22,121 bases of DNA from Ophiothrix spiculata (taxonomy: Eukaryota > Echinodermata > Ophiuroidea > Amphilepidida > Ophiotrichidae): NCBI GenBank assembly GCA_000969725.1, contig JXSR01S046980.1; one strand, written 5' to 3'. Under the pieces are notes generated by a model, which was given only the letters and a program-made list of their open reading frames with translations, did no database searches and was not told the origin of the DNA. Position 1 is the first letter of the stretch; each line of letters starts with the position of its first letter. Both the position numbers and the translations under genes were made by a program. Below, in pieces: positions 20,848 to 22,121 of the stretch.

Positions 20848-21853
20848 TCCATTTGACCAATTAATTACCTTGTTTTAGTTTTACACTCACATATTCAATT
20901 ATAAAACACTGCAATTTCATGGAGACTTAATTTTTCGAATTTAAAGATTTTTTAGGATTTTATAGGGATATGAGTTCACCGCCAGAGAACTGGCATTTTT
21001 TAAATACATGACTATTTGAATGGTGTGATTTCAAATTACGCAAATAAAATTCCTATCAAAATTCATTATACATACACTATTTTTTTGTCAGAAGTCATTT
21101 TAGGAACAATTTTTTAAAGTCATTTTGCTAGCATATTGTGACATGCAAAGGCGCCAACCACTAAGAAGTCAAAACGCACCATTGGTATCGGGCGTCACAA
21201 AATTGGCTGAATTCAATGCCATTAATTTATTGGCATAATTTAATCAATACCTTATCTACTTTGTTTTCATAATCACTATATTGACATTAATATCTGATGC
21301 TTCCGATGCTATAAAATTTGTAAAATAATGCGAATACGCAATATAATAGGTATAATTCATTTGGGTTTATCATATGGAGTTGTCGTCATATTGTTTACAG
21401 GTCTAATTCAGACATATGGGCTGTCTTCCATTTAAAACATTAAATGATTGATATTTGTAACGAATTCCCAGAGTTCAAGGTAGTCCATTTCGTTCATATT
21501 AATAACTTAGATCTATTTGTGTGTATATGGTATCTATATTGATGCCTTTCCTAAAAAGCCTATAATTATCCACTTAAAAACTTATTTCAATAATTAACAA
21601 ATAATTGGCGATGTTATTGTCAGAAAATATTAGAGCATGACTTTGAGCAGGTTTTCATTGTAGTGAAATATTGATGGAGACAATTCTGTTTTCATAGAAT
21701 TAAATGCTTAGTTTATGTGTTAAACAGCTGCTTTCTGCTGGCTAGAGATACCCAAAATCCCTATAGCGCTTAGTTGTTTTGTGGAAACTGGATTTCTACT
21801 GCAAATTAAGTCAAATGCTAAAGATGCGAAAAACATGAAATAAAAATAAATGG

Positions 21854-22121
21854 AACTAGAATACGCGGTTCTCGGGCCGCGCGGTTCTCGACACAGAGTG
21901 TCGATCACGATGCATCCGCATTCCACCTTTGTAATCGGACGAAGTTGAGAATTTGACCTTTCTTTAGAACTATGACCCAAACCTTTGAAATCGGACAAAG
22001 TTGAAAATCTGACCTTTCTTTTTACCTTTGACCCCCAGTTTAAGGTCGGACGATGGGGTCTCCATTGACACTTTTGATCGCTGGTCCAAGACGAACATTT
22101 TGAGACCTTAACCTTTGAAAT
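21854..22121. repeat. GC-rich-headed repeat with 56-bp tandem units, cut by window end
   Basis: Right at the end of duplication homology the sequence becomes GC-rich. CGCGGTTCTCG occurs twice (about 21863 and 21879), followed by a hairpin TCGACAC-AGA-GTGTCGA (21888-21904). Three units beginning near 21925, 21981 and 22037 then follow at exact 56-bp spacing. Their shared core is ACCTTTG.AATCGGACRAAG, TTGA.AAT.TGACCTTTCTT and GACCC, with unit 3 diverged. It probably is the end of a larger mobile element or satellite that continues outside. No coding frame is supported. Confidence 0.6.

Larger units (their letters stand above)
16399..21853 (+). repeat. Direct segmental duplication, copy 2
   Basis: Partner of 9075-13921 in the same orientation, longer because of more insertions. 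Segments without a counterpart in copy 1 include about 16688-17325 (about 130 unrelated bp at the same place in copy 1), 17584-17867, 17878-18149, 18340-18561, about 19337-19850 and about 20688-20847. Homology ends at 21853, where sequence changes to a GC-rich repeat. A small 22-bp local duplication of TTTTTGGAATATATTGTATA lies near 20455-20495. The 73-residue frame at 16862-17083 and the minus frame at 17223-17498 lie in the unmatched segment and have no recognisable features. Confidence 0.92.

Noticed and set aside
1-22121. CRISPR array, bacterial operon, riboswitch or integrated virus
   Set aside because: No regularly spaced direct repeats with unique spacers, no gene-dense layout and no viral structural or replication domains are visible. 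The only enzyme remnant is a non-LTR reverse transcriptase.

Overview
This is AT-rich eukaryotic DNA with no intact host protein gene that I can support. The tRNA-derived SINEs, a decayed CR1/jockey-type LINE, many terminal-inverted-repeat elements and the long gene-free stretches point to an intron or intergenic region of an animal. A marine invertebrate deuterostome (echinoderm- or hemichordate-like) is my guess from the style of the repeats and is low-confidence. Most predicted open frames are short, lie on repeats or overlap on both strands, and look like chance.

Left part (1-9074): a 995-bp non-autonomous DNA transposon with GC-rich arms (1278-2272). Next a roughly 490-bp inverted-repeat element bounded by G and C runs (2421-2907). 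Then an old tRNA-like repeat (about 3770-4020), an 80-bp tandem duplication (4438-4597), a 215-bp MITE (5488-5702) and a 5'-truncated LINE with reverse transcriptase remains (6179-7533). Last, a second copy of the old repeat is split by a 368-bp SINE on the minus strand (8281-8648).

Right part (9075-21853): the dominant structure is a direct segmental duplication. Copy 1 is about 9075-13921 and copy 2 about 16399-21853, separated by about 2.5 kb that holds a 138-bp tandem repeat. Long blocks are about 95-97% identical by eye. Because each copy serves as the other's empty site, insertions can be dated as later than the duplication and their target-site duplications read directly. This resolves three copies of a roughly 280-bp MITE (TA target), an 830-bp element (CTATACA target), a 272-bp element (ACTCTCATG target) and a 222-bp fold-back MITE (9-bp target with one mismatch). 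A SINE and a second retroelement tail are also private to copy 2.

The most noteworthy signal is the 280-bp MITE family. Each copy carries two CRE/ATF-type TGACGTCA sites just inside its inverted repeats. Five of six are perfect and the sixth differs by one CpG-decay-type change. The right edge (21854-22121) enters a different repeat, with a GC-rich head and 56-bp tandem units, and runs off the window.
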